A DNA stretch of 64,000 nt from an uncultured Caryophanales bacterium (GTDB taxonomy: Bacteria > Bacillota_I > Bacilli_A > RFN20 > CAG-288), in contig CAJMBK010000007.1 of NCBI GenBank assembly GCA_905211645.1, forward strand, positions 1 through 64,000, given 5' to 3'. Under the pieces are notes generated by a model. The model was given only the letters and a program-made list of their open reading frames with translations, was not told the DNA's origin and did no database searches. Positions within the stretch are counted from its first letter, which is position 1, and every line of letters starts with the position of its first letter. The position numbers and the translations under genes were made by a program. Below are positions 15,917-29,740 of this stretch, piece by piece.

Positions 15917-16405
15917 ATGAACTCTAAAGTTTTAGAGAGTAAGAAAGCTATCGTCGCAGGTCTTAATGAACATCTCGATGGTTCCAACTGCGTCATCGTC
16001 GTTTCTTATCAAGGATTACCTGTCAGCTCCATGACCCAATTAAGAAAAGGTCTTAAAAAGGTCGGCGCTAAGATGGAAATCCACAAGAATACCCTTCTCC
16101 GCAGAGCAATCGATGGTGAAGGTTATCAAGCTCTCGATTCAATTTTAAAGGGTCCAAACGCTTTGATCACATCACACGAAAGTACAAGTGCTTTACCTGT
16201 TCTCCAACAATTTGCTAAGAAGAACAAAGCTCTTGTTATCAAGGGTGCTGTCATCGAAAGAACATACTGCGATCCTGCAAAAATCGAAGCTTTAGCTAAT
16301 GTCGGTGGCAAAGAAGGTGCACTCAGCATGCTCCTCTCTGTATTGGAAGCTCCAATCAGACAATTTGCTGTCGCATGTAAAGCTGTCGCTGAAAAGCAAC
16401 AATAA
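15917..16405 (+). CDS. rplJ: 50S ribosomal protein L10
   Basis: 162 residues. L10 anchors L7/L12 dimers to the ribosome. Recognised by the N-terminal KKAIVAGLNEHL, the SYQGLPVSSMTQLRKGLK segment, and the C-terminal helix that binds L12. AGGAGG lies upstream. It is preceded by the L10-type leader and followed by rplL after 56 bases. Confidence 0.95.
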   Translation: MNSKVLESKKAIVAGLNEHLDGSNCVIVVSYQGLPVSSMTQLRKGLKKVGAKMEIHKNTLLRRAIDGEGYQALDSILKGPNALITSHESTSALPVLQQFAKKNKALVIKGAVIERTYCDPAKIEALANVGGKEGALSMLLSVLEAPIRQFAVACKAVAEKQQ

Positions 16406-16461
16406 TCATTTAAAACTAATCAAACAAACAATTTATTACTAGAAAGGAAATAGTTAAAATT

Positions 16462-16833
16462 ATGGCAAAGTTAACAAAAGAAGAGATCATTTCCTCTTTA
16501 AAAGAAATGACAGTTGTCGAAGTTTTTGATTTAGTCAAAGCTATCGAAGATGAATTCGGCGTTACAGCCGCTGCTGCTGTTGCTGCTGCTCCTGTCGCTG
16601 CTGCTGCAGAAGAAGAAGGTCCAAGCGAAGTCAACTTAATCCTCAAGAGTGTTGGCGCAAGCAAGGTCCCAGTTATCAAGGCTGTCCAAGCTATCACAGG
16701 TCTTGGCTTAATGGATGCTAAGAAGTTAGTTGATGGCGCTCCATGTGCAGTTAAAGAAAAGATTTCCCCTGCAGAAGCTGAAGAACACAAGAAGACTTTA
16801 GAAGCTGCTGGTGCAGAAGTTGAAATCAAGTAA
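16462..16833 (+). CDS. rplL: 50S ribosomal protein L7/L12
   Basis: 123 residues. The multicopy stalk protein that recruits translational GTPases. An N-terminal dimerisation helix ([16 protein letters not shown]), an Ala-rich hinge (about 33-52) and the C-terminal domain with [19 protein letters not shown] and [15 protein letters not shown] are all present. Base use in the hinge is strongly GCT-repeated. rpoB follows after a 155-base structured gap. Confidence 0.96.
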   Translation: MAKLTKEEIISSLKEMTVVEVFDLVKAIEDEFGVTAAAAVAAAPVAAAAEEEGPSEVNLILKSVGASKVPVIKAVQAITGLGLMDAKKLVDGAPCAVKEKISPAEAEEHKKTLEAAGAEVEIK

Positions 16834-16860
16834 TTCTTCTAATTTATTTCGATAAAATTT

Positions 16861-16914
16861 AACCAAAAAACGCCTTTCCATCCCTCTTTCGGGGTGGTAA
16901 GGTTTTCTTGGTTT
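16861..16914 (+). promoter_or_regulatory. Long imperfect hairpin between rplL and rpoB
   Basis: AACCAA (16861-16866) to TTGGTT (16909-16914) enclose CCTT/AAGG, CCA/TGG and CCC/GGG helices around a TCTTTC loop. It resembles the partial terminator or RNase III processing hairpin that lies between rplL and rpoB in many bacteria and lowers polymerase subunit synthesis relative to ribosomal proteins. A true T tract is missing. Confidence 0.5.
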
Positions 16915-16988
16915 ATATACGGGGGTGTAGTTTCCCTTCAATTTGCTACAAATTATCCTATGTTTTAATAGGAGCAGAGAGGAATTTT

Positions 16989-19900
16989 ATGGCAGAAAAT
17001 AAATTAGATTTAAGCACAATTAAAGTTGTTGATGGCAGATATAATTTTTCCAAGATCGATGCAATTGAACTTCCAAACTTATGCAAGATTCAAATCGATT
17101 CTTTCAAGAAGTTCAGAGAGCAAGGTATCATCGATGTTTTCAAGGATTTCTTCCCAATTAACAACACTGATCCTAAGGTTAAGATTGATAAGAGTATCGA
17201 TGAGTTAGTCGAGCTCGATTTTTTGAATTGTTCATGGGATGAACCTAAGAATTCCATCGAAACCTGCAAATCATCAGGTTTAACCTATTCATCTGCATTA
17301 CACGCAACATTACAACTTAAAAAACCTGGCGGTGAAATCACCGAAGGTCAAATTTATATGGGTGATTACCCAGTTATGACTCCAACCGGCACCTTCATTA
17401 TCAACGGTACCGAAAGAGTTATTGTCAGCCAAATTGTCAGATCTCCAGGCGCATACATCGCCAAAGTTCTACAAGATAAAACCGGTGATTACGCTTACGA
17501 AGCTGATATTATCCCTGCTAGAGGTACCTGGCTTGAATTTTTAACCGATCCTAAGAACGGTTTAACCTGCCGTATCGACAAGCAGAAGAAAGTTCCAAGT
17601 TTAACAATGCTCAGAGCAATCGGTTTAACTTCCGATAGCCAAATTCGTGAGATGTTCGGTTCCGATATCGCAGCTCTCAACGATACTTTGGAAAAATATC
17701 CTGCATTCGATCCAAACGGTAAACCAGAACTTAAAGATCATAACTTTATTCAAAAGAAAGCTATCGCTGATATTTTCAATAAGTTACGTCCAGGTGAACC
17801 TACAAACCCAGATAACCAACTTCAAAATCTCCAACAGAGATTCTTCGATCACAGACATTACGATTTAGGTAATGCTGGTCGTTATAAACTCAAAGACAAA
17901 TTGGGTATCTACAACAGATTAGCTAACCGTATTTTAGCTGAAGACTTAATTGACAGCGAAGGTGAGTTAATCTATGAAAAAGGTGAGCTTTTAACAAAAG
18001 AAATTGTTGCTAAACTCAAGAAGGATAAATTCTTCGAACAAGGTGCAATGGCTTACCATTTCAACAACAATCCTCAATTGGATGAATACAATACCGTCAA
18101 CCGTGTCCAAGTCTATCTTAATGAAAAGATGGATAAGGTCATCAATGTTATCGGTACTGATTTAAATATTGAAGCACCAAATATCACACAACCTGATATT
18201 GTTGCTTTATTCTCATACTTTTTGAATGTTATCGAAGGTTTAGGTGATACTGATGATATCGACCACTTAGGTAACAGACGTGTCAAATGTGTTGGTGAAC
18301 TCATTCAAAATTACTTCCGTCAAGGTTTAACAAGAATGGAGAAAAATGTCAGAGAAAAGATGACATCACAAGATATCGTCAACCTCTCTGTTTCCAACAT
18401 CATGAACATTAAACCTTTGAACAGTGTCGTTCGTGATTTCTTCTCACAATCACAACTTTCACAAATTATCGACCAAACCAACCCTCTTGCTGAACTTGCA
18501 AACAAGAGAAGAATTTCAGCTTTAGGTCCTGGTGGTATTCAAAGAGACAGAGCTTCCATGGAAGTCCGTGACGTTCACTTCACTCACTACGGTAGAATTT
18601 GTCCTATCGAAACACCTGAAGGTCAAAACATCGGTTTAATTTCAAACTTAGCATGTTACGCTGAAGTCAATGATCATGGTTTCATCGAAACTCCTTACAG
18701 AAGAGTTGATACCAAAACTCATTGCTTAACAGATATTATCGACAAACTTTCTGCTGCTGCAGAAAAGAACCATAAGATCGCCCAAGCAAACGTTAAAGTT
18801 GACCCAGTCACACGTAAGCTTTTAGGTGATAAAGTCGTCTGCCGTTTCAACGGTGAAAACGTTTTAGTTCCAGTTGAAGAAGTCGATTACATCGACGTCT
18901 CTCCTAAACAGATCGTTTCCATCGCTACCGCTTGTATTCCATTCCTTGAAAACGATGACATCCACAGAGCTATGATGGGTGCTAACATGCAACGTCAAGC
19001 TTTGTCACTTTTAAGACCACATGCTCCTTATGTTGGTACCGGTATGGAAACAAGAATCGCTAAAGACTCCGGTTGCGGTGTTTTAGCAGATTGCAACGGT
19101 ACAGTTAAGTATGTAGATGCATTCGAAATTGTTGTTTTAGATGACAGCAATAAAGAACATGTTTACAAACTTAGAAAGTTCGAAAGAGCTAACCAAGGTA
19201 CATGTATCAATCAATCTCCTATCGTCAAGGTTGGCGATAGAGTCACTGAAGGTCAAGTTATCGCTGATGGTCCAGCAATGGAAAACGGTGAACTTGCATT
19301 AGGTCAAAACGTTTTGATTGCCTTCATGAACTGGCATGGTTACAACTATGAAGACGCTGTTATCATGTCCGAAAGATTAGTTAAAGAAGATATCTACACT
19401 TCTATCCACATCGAAGAATATGTCGTTGATAGAAGAAAGACCAAACTTGGCGAAGAAACCTTCACCAGAGACGTTCCAAACATCTCTGAAGACGCCAAGA
19501 CTTATCTTGATGATAACGGTATCATCATTCCTGGTGCCGAAGTCAAAGAAGGTGGTATCTTAGTTGGTAAGACAACCCCTAGAGGTGAAACCCAACAAAG
19601 TTCCGTTGACAAATTGCTCAACGCTATCTTCTCAGATAAGAATAAAGAAGGTAAAGATTCATCACTTAGAATCCCACACGGCGGTGCCGGTATCGTTTTA
19701 GCCGTCAAGAAATTCTCCCGTGCAAATAAAGACGAATTACAAGCAGGTGTCTTGGAAACTGTCAAGGTTTACGTTGCTCAAAAACGTAAGATCTCCGAAG
19801 GTGACAAGATGTCCGGTCGTCACGGTAACAAAGGTGTTATCTCTAAGATTATGCCAGTTGAAGATATGCCATATTTATCCGATGGTACACCTATTGATAT

Positions 19901-20657
19901 CTTATTATCACCTTTAGGTGTCCCTTCCCGTATGAATATCGGTCAGATCTTGGAAGTTCACTTAGGTTTAGCTTGTAAGAAGCTCAACATCAAAGTTGCA
20001 ACTCCTGTCTTCGATGGTGTTTCTAACGATGAATTAACTCAAATTATGGATATGGCAGGCATCTCCAAAGATGGTAAGTCTGTCTTGTACGATGGAATCA
20101 CTGGTGAAAGATTCGACAACAGAATCAACGTCGGTGTCATGTACATGATTAAACTTGTCCACATGGTCGATGATAAACTCCATGCCCGTTCAATCGGACC
20201 ATACTCACTCGTTACACAACAACCTTTGGGTGGTAAAGCTCAAAACGGTGGTCAACGTTTCGGTGAAATGGAAGTTTGGGCTTTGGAAGCTTACGGTGCC
20301 GCATACACCTTACAAGAAATGTTAACTATCAAGTCCGATGACATGGTCGGTAGAAACCGTGCCTACTACGCCATCCTCAAGGGTGATAGAATCCCTAAAC
20401 CAAATATGCCTGAATCATTCCGTGTTTTGATTAAGGAATTACAAGGTTTAGCAATCAACGTTACCTTGAAACAAAACGATGGTACTGAAGTTGATGTTAA
20501 CACTATCTCTGCTGAAAATGCAAAGCAACAACATGATTATCAACAAAGAATCAAGAAGATTTCCCCTGCTAGAAAAGAAGAACAAGAGGAAGAGACTCGT
20601 GCTGCTGCTGAAGAAGATGAAGACTTCCATCCTGCATTCAAGGATGATGAAGAATAA
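16989..20657 (+). CDS. rpoB: RNA polymerase subunit beta
   Basis: 1222 residues. Start chosen at ATG 16989, which has GAGAGGA six bases upstream and gives the MAENKLDLSTIKVVDGRYN N-terminus; an upstream in-frame start at 16908 would run through the leader hairpin. Conserved blocks: GTFIINGTERVIVSQI, SQIIDQTNPLAELANKRR with GPGGIQRDRA (rifampicin region), ICPIETPEGQNIGLI, DRRKTKLGEETFTRD, GQKRxx-type MSGRHGNKGVISK, and QPLGGKAQNGGQRFGEME. An acidic tail (EEDEDFHPAFKDDEE) ends the protein. rpoC starts 17 bases later. Confidence 0.97.
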   Translation: MAENKLDLSTIKVVDGRYNFSKIDAIELPNLCKIQIDSFKKFREQGIIDVFKDFFPINNTDPKVKIDKSIDELVELDFLNCSWDEPKNSIETCKSSGLTYSSALHATLQLKKPGGEITEGQIYMGDYPVMTPTGTFIINGTERVIVSQIVRSPGAYIAKVLQDKTGDYAYEADIIPARGTWLEFLTDPKNGLTCRIDKQKKVPSLTMLRAIGLTSDSQIREMFGSDIAALNDTLEKYPAFDPNGKPELKDHNFIQKKAIADIFNKLRPGEPTNPDNQLQNLQQRFFDHRHYDLGNAGRYKLKDKLGIYNRLANRILAEDLIDSEGELIYEKGELLTKEIVAKLKKDKFFEQGAMAYHFNNNPQLDEYNTVNRVQVYLNEKMDKVINVIGTDLNIEAPNITQPDIVALFSYFLNVIEGLGDTDDIDHLGNRRVKCVGELIQNYFRQGLTRMEKNVREKMTSQDIVNLSVSNIMNIKPLNSVVRDFFSQSQLSQIIDQTNPLAELANKRRISALGPGGIQRDRASMEVRDVHFTHYGRICPIETPEGQNIGLISNLACYAEVNDHGFIETPYRRVDTKTHCLTDIIDKLSAAAEKNHKIAQANVKVDPVTRKLLGDKVVCRFNGENVLVPVEEVDYIDVSPKQIVSIATACIPFLENDDIHRAMMGANMQRQALSLLRPHAPYVGTGMETRIAKDSGCGVLADCNGTVKYVDAFEIVVLDDSNKEHVYKLRKFERANQGTCINQSPIVKVGDRVTEGQVIADGPAMENGELALGQNVLIAFMNWHGYNYEDAVIMSERLVKEDIYTSIHIEEYVVDRRKTKLGEETFTRDVPNISEDAKTYLDDNGIIIPGAEVKEGGILVGKTTPRGETQQSSVDKLLNAIFSDKNKEGKDSSLRIPHGGAGIVLAVKKFSRANKDELQAGVLETVKVYVAQKRKISEGDKMSGRHGNKGVISKIMPVEDMPYLSDGTPIDILLSPLGVPSRMNIGQILEVHLGLACKKLNIKVATPVFDGVSNDELTQIMDMAGISKDGKSVLYDGITGERFDNRINVGVMYMIKLVHMVDDKLHARSIGPYSLVTQQPLGGKAQNGGQRFGEMEVWALEAYGAAYTLQEMLTIKSDDMVGRNRAYYAILKGDRIPKPNMPESFRVLIKELQGLAINVTLKQNDGTEVDVNTISAENAKQQHDYQQRIKKISPARKEEQEEETRAAAEEDEDFHPAFKDDEE

Positions 20658-20674
20658 TAAGGAGGAGATAATAA

Positions 20675-24688
<4,014 letters not shown>

Positions 24689-24713
24689 TTAAATAACTAA
24701 GTATTGTAACTAC

Positions 24714-24745
24714 AATGGTGATTGATTTCTCAATCACCATTTTTT
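24714..24745 (+). terminator. Terminator of the rplJ-rpoC operon
   Basis: A perfect 12-bp stem AATGGTGATTGA/TCAATCACCATT with a 4-base loop followed by TTTTT. Confidence 0.9.
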
Positions 24746-24752
24746 ATTGCAC

Positions 24753-24790
24753 AAAAAAAGATGTTACAAGAATATTGATCATGTAACATC
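24753..24790 (-). terminator. Terminator of the PfkB-like gene
   Basis: GATGTTACA/TGTAACATC stem followed on the minus strand by seven T. It sits between the converging rpoC and PfkB-like genes. Confidence 0.8.
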
Positions 24791-24799
24791 TAATTAATT

Positions 24800-25546
24800 T
24801 TAGTATCCAAATTGAATCTTAACTTCCTTTTGAAGTTTATGAGGGGTTAAGCTGTCTAATGCATGTATACCATCTCTTGTAACTAAGTCACAGATTACTG
24901 TTCCGTAGTGACTTGCTTCAAAGATATCTTTAGGTTTAATTTCATAACCGTAGATGAAGCCAGCAAGGAAGATAGAAGAGTAAAGATATAATTCATCATC
25001 GTTTTTATCGATAAATAATTTTATGTAATTTTTATCTTCACGAGTGTAGACTGTGATTTCACCATCAGATTTGAAAATAATGGCAACTGTATCACTAATT
25101 TTAGAAACTTGATCTGCCATGTTTGTCTTTAAAACATGCTTGTTTCTGGAGATAATCATGGTTCCCTTGGTATTTTTACCAATGGAGATGAAATCGTAAT
25201 CGGTGGAATGGTAGTTTGCTAAATCGACGTAGACATTTTCGTTAAGTTCTTTGGCAACAGCGATAATATCGTAGTTGTAATCCATTGGATTGATGATGAC
25301 AAATTTGGATCTCTTGATGGCTGCACTGACAACTTCAGTATCCATCTTTTCATCGCATTCATAAATTGTAAAGTTATCTAAAGTAGCAAGATATTTTCTT
25401 TTTTCTTCGTTCAAAGGTTCGTACTTATTGGAGTGAAATAAGTTAACTTTGTATCCGAGTTTACTAAAAATTATACCTTTGCATAAGATGTTATCGTTAT
25501 TTGGGGTTAGAAATTTATCCACACCGATAATAGTGACTTCTTCCAT
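24800..25546 (-). CDS. Degenerate PfkB-fold protein (possible pseudokinase)
   Basis: 248 residues from ATG 25546, which has GTAGAGG seven bases upstream; an earlier in-frame start lacks a site. The order of features resembles a ribokinase/PfkB sugar kinase: an N-terminal IIGVDKFLTPNND strand, a GIIFSKLGYKVNLF segment where the family has the sugar-binding GG.A.N.A..l..LG.kV, ENVYVDLANYHSTDYDFIS near the middle, and SSIFLAGFIYGYEIKPKDIFEASHYG near the C-terminus where the family has AGDaF.aGfl..L. The catalytic GAGD motif is replaced by DKNDDELYLYS, so kinase activity looks lost. Alternatively a divergent fold relative with another role. Monocistronic. Confidence 0.45.
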   Translation of the reverse strand: MEEVTIIGVDKFLTPNNDNILCKGIIFSKLGYKVNLFHSNKYEPLNEEKRKYLATLDNFTIYECDEKMDTEVVSAAIKRSKFVIINPMDYNYDIIAVAKELNENVYVDLANYHSTDYDFISIGKNTKGTMIISRNKHVLKTNMADQVSKISDTVAIIFKSDGEITVYTREDKNYIKLFIDKNDDELYLYSSIFLAGFIYGYEIKPKDIFEASHYGTVICDLVTRDGIHALDSLTPHKLQKEVKIQFGY

Positions 25547-25754
25547 AAAAAAACCTCTACTCAATAATTTTAACACAATAAAAAATTCAATAAGAGTATT
25601 ATTAAATAGGATGAGAGAAAATTTGGTAACAAGTTTACAATTTATTTTGAATTGTTACAGACAGTGTAGTTATTCTAATTTCTAACATTCCTAATGTCAT
25701 AACTAATTCATTTGATAATATACCCAAAATAATTAGTTAATTTTATTGCTTAAA

Positions 25755-25783
25755 TTGTTTCAGTCAACTTAATTAGTTATAAT
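25755..25783 (+). promoter_or_regulatory. Promoter for the 309-residue membrane protein
   Basis: TTGTTT (25755-25760), 17 bases, TATAAT (25778-25783). Confidence 0.65.
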
Positions 25784-25821
25784 CAAAACAGTAACTCTCC
25801 GAGTGGAAAGAGGCAAATAAA

Positions 25822-25845
25822 ATGGTAATTATCTCTTCTTTTTAA
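25822..25845 (+). CDS. Possible 7-residue leader peptide
   Basis: ATG 25822 has AAAGAGG eight bases upstream and reads MVIISSF before TAA at 25843-25845. It lies in the 5' leader of the membrane protein gene, and its ribosome binding site is part of two competing hairpins. Very short frames arise by chance; the well-placed Shine-Dalgarno and position are the only support. Confidence 0.25.
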   Translation: MVIISSF

Positions 25846-25874
25846 ATAATTTGTTTTAAAAAGGAGGAATAATA

Positions 25875-26804
25875 ATGACTAAAACTCAAAAATTGCGCAA
25901 TTCTATTTCACTGAATCTACTACCACTAATTATTTTTGCAGTTCTATCCAATTACTTAGTGTATGACTATAAAAGAAGTGCCATCAGCTTTTTGGATACT
26001 GCCACTTTTATTGACCAGGTTGAATATCCTTACCTTATTGTAGGTATCGTTTCATATATTTTAGTAATCGGTTTTTATTGGATTTATTCATATAAAATCG
26101 AATCGATAAACAAGGATTTAGTTTTGAAAGCTTACAATTTATTTATCATTATCTTTTCGATAAAAATGATGTATGAGCTGATTTCCTATGTAACATATAT
26201 TAAACTTGTGGATCCATTTATGATCACAATCCTCGTTTTTATCAATGCAGCTAATATTATCAATCTAATTCTGATGTACTTTTATAAAAAAGATAAAAAG
26301 TTGGATTGGAGCAAAAAAGAAACAATATTTTTATTTTTAATTGTTTTCTATGACTTATTTTCATATCTAACATACAGAGTTCCAATTCTAGCGACTGAAT
26401 ATTATGGTGCTACTCTTGATGCTGAGTCATATATGATTTTGTTTTACACATTGCATTTAGCAATATTATTAACTCTTTTAATCATCTTAATATATATCTT
26501 CGCTTCAAAAAAGTTTTCTTTAAACTATAAAATTGTCTACAATTCGATTTTATTGTCAATTTTAGCTTTTAATTATCACTACGTAGTGGTAGCAACTGGT
26601 GGCGGTGATACCGGAAAACTTTACAGTGATTTGTGGACTTATTTCTTTTTGATGTTTATTCCTGATTTTTCACTTTATTTCACTTTGATTCCTATTTCAC
26701 TTGTAATTGTGAATGTCGTCTTTTTAGGAATTTGTGAAGCAAGAAAGTATAAGGAACTTAAAAAACTAGACTTAGATAATAATAACGTGACTTCATCTGA
26801 GTAA
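25875..26804 (+). CDS. Polytopic membrane protein of unknown function
   Basis: 309 residues with about eight hydrophobic segments (approximately 12-30, 52-72, 88-107, 114-136, 148-167, 185-209, 219-238, 252-287). Charged residues fall in short loops (KKDKKLDWSKKE near 138-149), and the tail after 290 is hydrophilic. AAGGAGG precedes the ATG. I recognise no family: there is no transporter signature and no catalytic motif. It has its own promoter and leader and a gap before ftsH, so it is probably monocistronic and regulated through its leader. Codon use is less biased than in ftsH, as expected of low expression. Confidence 0.75.
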   Translation: MTKTQKLRNSISLNLLPLIIFAVLSNYLVYDYKRSAISFLDTATFIDQVEYPYLIVGIVSYILVIGFYWIYSYKIESINKDLVLKAYNLFIIIFSIKMMYELISYVTYIKLVDPFMITILVFINAANIINLILMYFYKKDKKLDWSKKETIFLFLIVFYDLFSYLTYRVPILATEYYGATLDAESYMILFYTLHLAILLTLLIILIYIFASKKFSLNYKIVYNSILLSILAFNYHYVVVATGGGDTGKLYSDLWTYFFLMFIPDFSLYFTLIPISLVIVNVVFLGICEARKYKELKKLDLDNNNVTSSE

Positions 26805-26873
26805 TTCAATACCAAAACGATATTAAAAACACATTAAAATACACGGGAAATAACGCTTAAATTTTCATTAAAA

Positions 26874-26902
26874 TTGTAATTAAAATAGTTTTTTTGCATA
26901 AT
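26874..26902 (+). promoter_or_regulatory. Promoter for ftsH
   Basis: TTGTAA (26874-26879), 17 bases, CATAAT (26897-26902). Confidence 0.6.
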
Positions 26903-26908
26903 AAATTG

Positions 26909-26936
26909 AGAGTTTTTGATAACTCTAAGTTTTTTA
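26909..26936 (+). promoter_or_regulatory. Small attenuator-like hairpin in the ftsH leader
   Basis: AGAGTT/AACTCT (26909-26914 with 26921-26926) followed by AAGTTTTTT, at the very start of the predicted transcript. An alternative pairing AGTTTTT/AAAAACT (from 26929) would exclude a U tail. It may simply stabilise the 5' end. Confidence 0.3.
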
Positions 26937-26964
26937 TATCTTAAAAACTAATAGGAGGTTTTTC

Positions 26965-29679
26965 ATGGACTATAACAATGGTCAAAAGAATGAAAATAAC
27001 AAGCCAAATCCTCAGCAACCACGTAAAAAATACACTAGTTTATTAGTTGGTATTTTCATATTTGCCGCATTAATTGGACTTATTATCTATTTCCTTGTTA
27101 GAAACAGCAACAATAGCTTTGCTGGTTCTTACGGTGCTGGTGAGTTCGTTCATACTCAACAAGCTGATCCAGAAAATCCAGATAAGGAACAGACAGTCTA
27201 CTCCGGTAAAATTGTTGAGCTTTTAATGGATGATACTCCAGAAAGCCAACCAACATATGGTGAAGTCAAACAGTTAACTGGTGCATTATCCACTGATAAA
27301 GCTTATTATTATTTCAACGCTACCGTTGCTACTAAGGTTACTGATTCCAAGGGAACAACAAGATATGTTGATTACAAGTATGAATTCCAAATCGATGCAA
27401 ATACCGATTATCCATACTTTATCAATTTCTTGTCAACTCAAGCTACACAGGCTCAAAAAGTTTTTGTATTGACAATTCCCCAGACAAACAATAACTCTTG
27501 GATTTCTTCGCTCATCTTCTTTGCAATTATCATTGTACTTGGATGGTTCTTATTCAGAAATTTATCCAAAAACATGAATTCAATGATGGGTGGACAAGGT
27601 GGAATCTTCTCCGCCGGTCAATCCAGAGCCAAGAAAGCTACATCAAGTAAAGTTAAATTTACTGATGTCGCAGGTTGTGATGAAGTTAAACAAGAATTAG
27701 TTGAAATCGTCGACTACTTCACTAATAGCAAGAAATACACAGCTTTAGGTGCTAAATTACCTAAAGGTGTCCTTTTAGTTGGTCCTCCAGGAACAGGTAA
27801 GACTTTACTTGCAAAAGCAGTTGCAGGTGAAGCAAATGTTCCTTTTTATTCCATCTCCGGTTCCGACTTCGTTGAAATGTACGTCGGTGTCGGTGCTAGC
27901 CGTGTCAGAGACATGTTCAAGACTGCAAAGGAGAATTCTCCTTGCTTAATCTTCATCGATGAAATCGATGCTGTCGGTAGACAAAGAGGTGCAGGTCTTG
28001 GTGGCGGTAACGATGAAAGAGAGCAAACATTGAACCAATTGTTAGTTGAAATGGATGGTTTCGATGAGAATTCAGGTGTTATCATCATGGCTGCAACTAA
28101 CAGACAAGACGTCTTGGATCCTGCTTTATTACGTCCAGGTCGTTTCGACAGAGTCATCACAGTTGACTACCCAGACAAGGAAGGTCGTGAACAGATTCTT
28201 AAAGTTCACTCCAGAGACAAGAAACTTGCTAAGGATGTCGACTTTGATAGTATCGCTAAGAATACAGTCGGTTTTGCTGGTGCTGATTTAGCAAACGTCA
28301 TGAACGAAGCTGCTATCTTGGCTGTTAGAGCAAACAGAACTGTTATCACAAACAAAGATATCGATGAAGCTATCGATAGAAGAATCGCTGGTCCTGCTAA
28401 ATCTAACAAGCATTTGGCAGAGAAAGAACGTTGGCAAGTTGCTTACCATGAATCCGGTCACGCCATCATCGGATTGAAACTTGAACATTCCAATAAGGTT
28501 CAAAAGATTACCATTGTCCCTAGAGGCAGAACAGGTGGTCACGTCTTAATGACTCCTGAAAACGATAGATTCTTAGTGACTGAAAAAGAATTACTTGCTG
28601 AAATCACTGGTTTCTTAGGTGGTAGATCCTCAGAAGAAGTCTTTATCGGTGACGTTTCAACCGGTGCTAGTAACGATTTCCAACAAGCTACCAACTTAGC
28701 TCGTGATATGGTTACTAGATACGGTATGAGTAAACTCGGTTGTGTCCAATACGACCAATCCGAAGGTAATGTCTTCTTAGGTAGAGATTACGGTAACGTT
28801 CAAAGAAATTACTCTGATAAAGTCGCAATGGAAATTGATGCTGAAGTCAGAAGAATCATCGATGAATGCCACGCAGAAGCTATCAGAATCATCACTGAAA
28901 ACAGAGAAGATGTTGAACTCCTTGCTAAGACTGTTTACGAATACGAAACAATTAACGCAAGTCAAATCGCTTATCTCTTAGAGCATAGACATATGCCTCC
29001 AGTTGATGAGCATCTCTCTTCAGAAAAGACTAAGTTTGATAACTATCAACCAGAGAATAAGAATAACATTGAACTTGTTAAGAACAATGTTATGAATAAG
29101 ATTTATCACGATGTTGATGTCTCATTTGCAAACAATCCTTCAAGCATCTTGCTTGTCGCTAGTAACAAGTCTGCAGCTCCATTAACAGTTGAAGAGATGA
29201 AGACTAACGCCAAGAATTTAGGTGTCAAAGGTAAGACTGCTGCAATCTTCTTAACTTTGGATGAAGTTTACCATCTTGGTATGACTATCGAAGAATTAGT
29301 TAGCCACTTAAAGAGCTATTCTTCACTTGAATGCTTTGTCATTTACGGTGATGAAACTAGTGTCATCGCTTTGAAGAACAAGTTCAATAAACCTAAAGCA
29401 ACAAGTTCTTCCGATACTGGTTCTAACAGTTCAAATGTTACTTCCAACTCCGCTTTCTACAAAGAGAATAAACCAAATTTGGATGATTTAGGCTTTGTTA
29501 GAAATCCTAAAAAGGAAGAAACAACTGAGGATACTACTGAATCTGAAGAAAAGAATGAAACTGAAACAACTTCTGAAGTAACTGAAGTTAAAGAAGTTGA
29601 AAATCCTAAAGCTGAGGATGAAGAAGTAAAACCTGAAGATAAACCTTCAGAAAATGATGAAAATTCATCAAATAAGTAA
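26965..29679 (+). CDS. ftsH: ATP-dependent zinc metalloprotease FtsH with extended C-terminus
   Basis: 904 residues; typical FtsH is 610-700. Two membrane segments (about 25-48 and 173-197) bracket a ~120-residue extracytoplasmic domain. AAA+ module: GPPGTGKT at 273-280, [30 protein letters not shown], and the SRH region RPGRFDR. Protease: HESGH at 495-499 and the third zinc ligand Asp near 571. The M41 fold ends near 690. The remaining ~215 residues hold a folded-looking segment (about 695-815, with [19 protein letters not shown] and [16 protein letters not shown]) and an acidic tail (845-904). FtsH degrades membrane proteins and unstable regulators. The tail is unusual and might confer partner binding. 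Confidence 0.94.
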   Translation: MDYNNGQKNENNKPNPQQPRKKYTSLLVGIFIFAALIGLIIYFLVRNSNNSFAGSYGAGEFVHTQQADPENPDKEQTVYSGKIVELLMDDTPESQPTYGEVKQLTGALSTDKAYYYFNATVATKVTDSKGTTRYVDYKYEFQIDANTDYPYFINFLSTQATQAQKVFVLTIPQTNNNSWISSLIFFAIIIVLGWFLFRNLSKNMNSMMGGQGGIFSAGQSRAKKATSSKVKFTDVAGCDEVKQELVEIVDYFTNSKKYTALGAKLPKGVLLVGPPGTGKTLLAKAVAGEANVPFYSISGSDFVEMYVGVGASRVRDMFKTAKENSPCLIFIDEIDAVGRQRGAGLGGGNDEREQTLNQLLVEMDGFDENSGVIIMAATNRQDVLDPALLRPGRFDRVITVDYPDKEGREQILKVHSRDKKLAKDVDFDSIAKNTVGFAGADLANVMNEAAILAVRANRTVITNKDIDEAIDRRIAGPAKSNKHLAEKERWQVAYHESGHAIIGLKLEHSNKVQKITIVPRGRTGGHVLMTPENDRFLVTEKELLAEITGFLGGRSSEEVFIGDVSTGASNDFQQATNLARDMVTRYGMSKLGCVQYDQSEGNVFLGRDYGNVQRNYSDKVAMEIDAEVRRIIDECHAEAIRIITENREDVELLAKTVYEYETINASQIAYLLEHRHMPPVDEHLSSEKTKFDNYQPENKNNIELVKNNVMNKIYHDVDVSFANNPSSILLVASNKSAAPLTVEEMKTNAKNLGVKGKTAAIFLTLDEVYHLGMTIEELVSHLKSYSSLECFVIYGDETSVIALKNKFNKPKATSSSDTGSNSSNVTSNSAFYKENKPNLDDLGFVRNPKKEETTEDTTESEEKNETETTSEVTEVKEVENPKAEDEEVKPEDKPSENDENSSNK

Positions 29680-29689
29680 AAATTAAATA

Positions 29690-29725
29690 AATCTGCAAGA
29701 AATTTTGTGTTCTTGCAGATTTTTT
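29690..29725 (+). terminator. Terminator after ftsH
   Basis: A perfect 12-bp stem AATCTGCAAGAA/TTCTTGCAGATT followed by T5. It ends only 15 bases before the comFA start codon. Confidence 0.9.
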
Positions 29726-29740
29726 AGTATTTTGTTATTG

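Larger units (their letters stand above)
25547..25874 (+). other. 328-base gap: promoter and leader of the next membrane protein gene
   Basis: 25547-25750 is AT-rich with no reading frame or structure I can support. A promoter lies at 25755-25783. From about 25790 the leader has CTCTCC (25795-25800), AAAGAGG (25807-25813) and CTCTTC (25834-25839), where the middle purine element can pair with either pyrimidine element, plus a seven-codon frame. It ends in the AAGGAGG site before ATG 25875. Confidence 0.5.

Noticed and set aside
16908..16988. Upstream start for rpoB adding 27 residues
   Set aside because: It runs through a leader hairpin and lacks a ribosome site; ATG 16989 has one and matches the family N-terminus.
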